Below, piece after piece: positions 63,501 through 64,000 of a stretch of 64,000 nucleotides of DNA (its first letter is position 1; every line of letters begins with the position of its first letter). The translations under genes and the position numbers were made by a program. Under the pieces are notes generated by a model. It had not been told where the DNA came from. It saw only the letters and a program-made list of their open reading frames with translations, and searched no databases. Origin of the DNA: DASRFA01 sp035651755 (GTDB lineage: Bacteria > Desulfobacterota > Binatia > UBA12015); NCBI GenBank assembly GCA_035651755.1, contig DASRFA010000043.1, positions 186,001 through 250,000 on the forward strand. Reading direction: 5' to 3'.

Positions 63501-63985
63501 TCGACCCGGCGCTCCGTCAGATCCGGTTCCGATCGGCGCCGTACAAGGGCTCGTCGAGCGGCGTGACGCCGCCCGCGATCGGGGGCGCCGGCGATCCGAC
63601 GATCACCGGCGCGACGCTCACCGTCTACAACGCGAACGGCGCGCCGCGGAAGGTCGTCATCGCCCTTCCGGCCGCGAACTGGACGCGCACAGGCACGACG
63701 CTCTCGACGGGGTACAAGTACCGCGACGCGCACCGGGTCGCCGGACCGATCGACACGATCACGCTCCGGGCGGGCCGGCTGGTCGTGCGTGGCAAGGGCG
63801 CCGCGCTGTACGGGCTGAACCCCGCCCCCCAGGGCGCGATGGCGGTCCGGCTCGCGATGGGCACGCAGGTCCAGTTCTGCGCCGCCGCCGGCGCGGCCTC
63901 TCCGTCGACGTCCAACGACACGACCGCGCGCTTCCGCGGCGTCGCCAACACGCCGCCGCCGGCGACGTGCCCGGCGGTGCCGTGA
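60578..63985 (+). CDS. Large secreted beta-propeller / dihaem protein with Pro-Thr linker and C-terminal domain
   Basis: A 1135-residue secreted protein; the signal peptide ends near ASRAGAQ. Residues about 35-500 form a beta-propeller of YVTN/lactonase type (LALSPDGTRLFAANTPDNRL, VAVSSDGSTLWVAAFG). Residues about 510-800 are a MauG/cytochrome c peroxidase-like region with two haem-binding motifs, CSSCH at 517-521 and CDGCH at 669-673. A calcium-type DRDEDGFLDRDE loop follows near 885. A Pro-Thr repeat (about 904-953) separates a C-terminal domain of about 180 residues (IRFRSAPYKGSSSG, RAGRLVVRGKG) that I do not recognise. GGAGG precedes ATG 60578. Confidence 0.88.
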   Translation: MTRRLPRGPLAALAAAAIAVFGASRAGAQSFVNFESGQVRPLALSPDGTRLFAANTPDNRLEIFTVGAGGALTHVGSVPVGLEPVAVAARSDGEVWVVNHLSDSVSIVDVSSSPPHVVRTLLVGDEPRDIVFAGAARDRAFITAAHRGQNGGFDPQLTTEGVGRADVWVFDANALGASLGGTPLTRIVLFGDTPRALAVTPDGASVYAAVFESGNQTTTLNEGVVCDGGASAAPCNVGGFTMPGGLPAPNVNAQGTQQPEVGLIVKFDPISGQWRDELGRNWNNGVRFSLPDLDVFRIDANANPPAQAASFAHVGTILFNMAVNPVSGRVYVTNTEARNEVRFEGPGTFFGSTTVRGHLHEARITVLDGANVVPRHLNKHIDYGTVPSPAGTSAKSLATPVGVAVSSDGSTLWVAAFGSSKLGVFSTAEIEADTFVPSASNHVALSGGGPTGIVLDEARGRAYVLTRFDNSISVVDTSARQEVGHVAIYSPEPAEVVLGRPFLYDAAFTSSNGEASCSSCHVFGDFDSLAWDLGNPDDNVLNNPNPMRLIFGQNPDFHPLKGPMTTQSLRGMANHGPMHWRGDRTGGNDPGGDSLDEDAAFKKFNPAFVGLVGRSSQLSAQDMQDFADFILTVTYPPNPIRALDNSLTATQQAGRNLFFGRNTDTFFNCDGCHRLDRAAGFFGSDGLSSFENEPQFFKIAHLRNLYQKVGMFGMAQVSFFAAGNNGNTGDQVRGFGFLHDGSVDTTARFHRASVFSTNDTEEQQLEQWMLAFDSNLFPIAGQQITLSSTNAGVAGTRIDLLLARDDAGECEVVVKGNWGGQQRGAVRTAAGTFRTDRASEALMTDAQVRTLAGAAGQELTYTCVPPGSGNRIGVDRDEDGFLDRDELDAGSDPADGSSIPAGATPTPTPIPTATPTPTPTPTPTRTPTPTPTPSPTPTPTPVPTATPTPTPPPVIPVVRIRSTSLTLLDDGTVPVDPALRQIRFRSAPYKGSSSGVTPPAIGGAGDPTITGATLTVYNANGAPRKVVIALPAANWTRTGTTLSTGYKYRDAHRVAGPIDTITLRAGRLVVRGKGAALYGLNPAPQGAMAVRLAMGTQVQFCAAAGAASPSTSNDTTARFRGVANTPPPATCPAVP
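63287..63436 (+). repeat. In-frame Pro-Thr codon repeat
   Basis: About 25 tandem copies of a degenerate 6-base unit coding Thr-Pro (ACG CCG, ACG CCC, ACC CCG variants), with a few Ile, Ala, Arg, Ser and Val replacements. It encodes the flexible linker of the surrounding secreted protein. Codons are mixed, so it is selected as protein rather than being a pure microsatellite. Confidence 0.9.
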
Positions 63986-64000
63986 TGCCGGAGGCGGCCT

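Overview
The window is GC-rich (roughly 70% or more by eye) bacterial chromosome, densely coding, with many 1-4 base start/stop overlaps (ATGA, GTGA) and frequent GTG/TTG starts. A Gram-negative outer membrane is implied by TamA/TamB and a beta-barrel protein. The organism is an aerobe: it has an aa3-type oxidase, a Rieske/cytochrome b complex and a 2-oxoglutarate dehydrogenase. Several CoA-transferase III, acyl-CoA dehydrogenase, aldehyde dehydrogenase, P450 and epoxide-type enzymes, plus proteins with Pro-Thr linkers, resemble uncultured deltaproteobacterial / Binatota-like lineages. That placement is inference, not proof.

Layout. 1-3 kb (minus strand): a RegB/RegA (PrrB/PrrA) redox two-component system and an outer-membrane-type protein. 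3.2-6.5 kb (minus): a coupled operon of CoA-transferase, SDR and zinc alcohol dehydrogenase. 6.6-6.8 kb: copy 1 of a foldback repeat. 6.8-9.5 kb: a hybrid histidine kinase whose second receiver is out of frame. 9.6-13.2 kb (plus): MFS exporter, limonene-epoxide-hydrolase-like protein, exported methyltransferase and a small membrane protein resembling styrene-oxide isomerase. 13.2-16.1 kb: second CoA-transferase III and an acyl-CoA dehydrogenase (minus), with a small coiled-coil protein between them. 16.3-25.2 kb (plus): secreted Cys/His protein, GNAT, SGNH protein, FkbM methyltransferase, aldehyde dehydrogenase, GNAT, Lgt-like and DUF2804 proteins. 25.2-28.5 kb: DUF2845, GNAT, an XRE-cupin repressor divergent from a P450 with a perfect palindromic operator, and DUF3617. 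28.8-30.9 kb: frameshifted FAD oxidase, foldback copy 2, PIG-L deacetylase.

31-41.2 kb is the main functional block: one plus-strand respiratory operon encoding oxidase subunits II (with fused cytochrome c), I and III, a membrane protein, a dihaem lipoprotein, Rieske protein, a cytochrome b-cytochrome c fusion, a CtaG-CcoG-like fusion for copper handling, a VOC gene remnant and a FixH/YtkA-like protein. It ends in a strong hairpin against a convergent Ig-repeat protein. Together these genes could form a quinol-to-oxygen bc-caa3 supercomplex without a separate cytochrome c1.

41.2-52 kb (minus): Ig-repeat secreted protein, TamB, TamA, patatin phospholipase and a PKD-like secreted protein. 52.3-58.2 kb (plus): sucA-sucB-lpdA, complete 2-oxoglutarate dehydrogenase. 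A 164-bp foldback element with 19-bp terminal inverted repeats lies exactly at the end of lpdA and supplies the stop codon of the convergent GNAT gene. 58.9-64 kb: Gfo/Idh/MocA oxidoreductase, GFA protein and a large secreted beta-propeller/dihaem protein with a Pro-Thr linker. No tRNA, rRNA, CRISPR array, transposase or prophage was seen.
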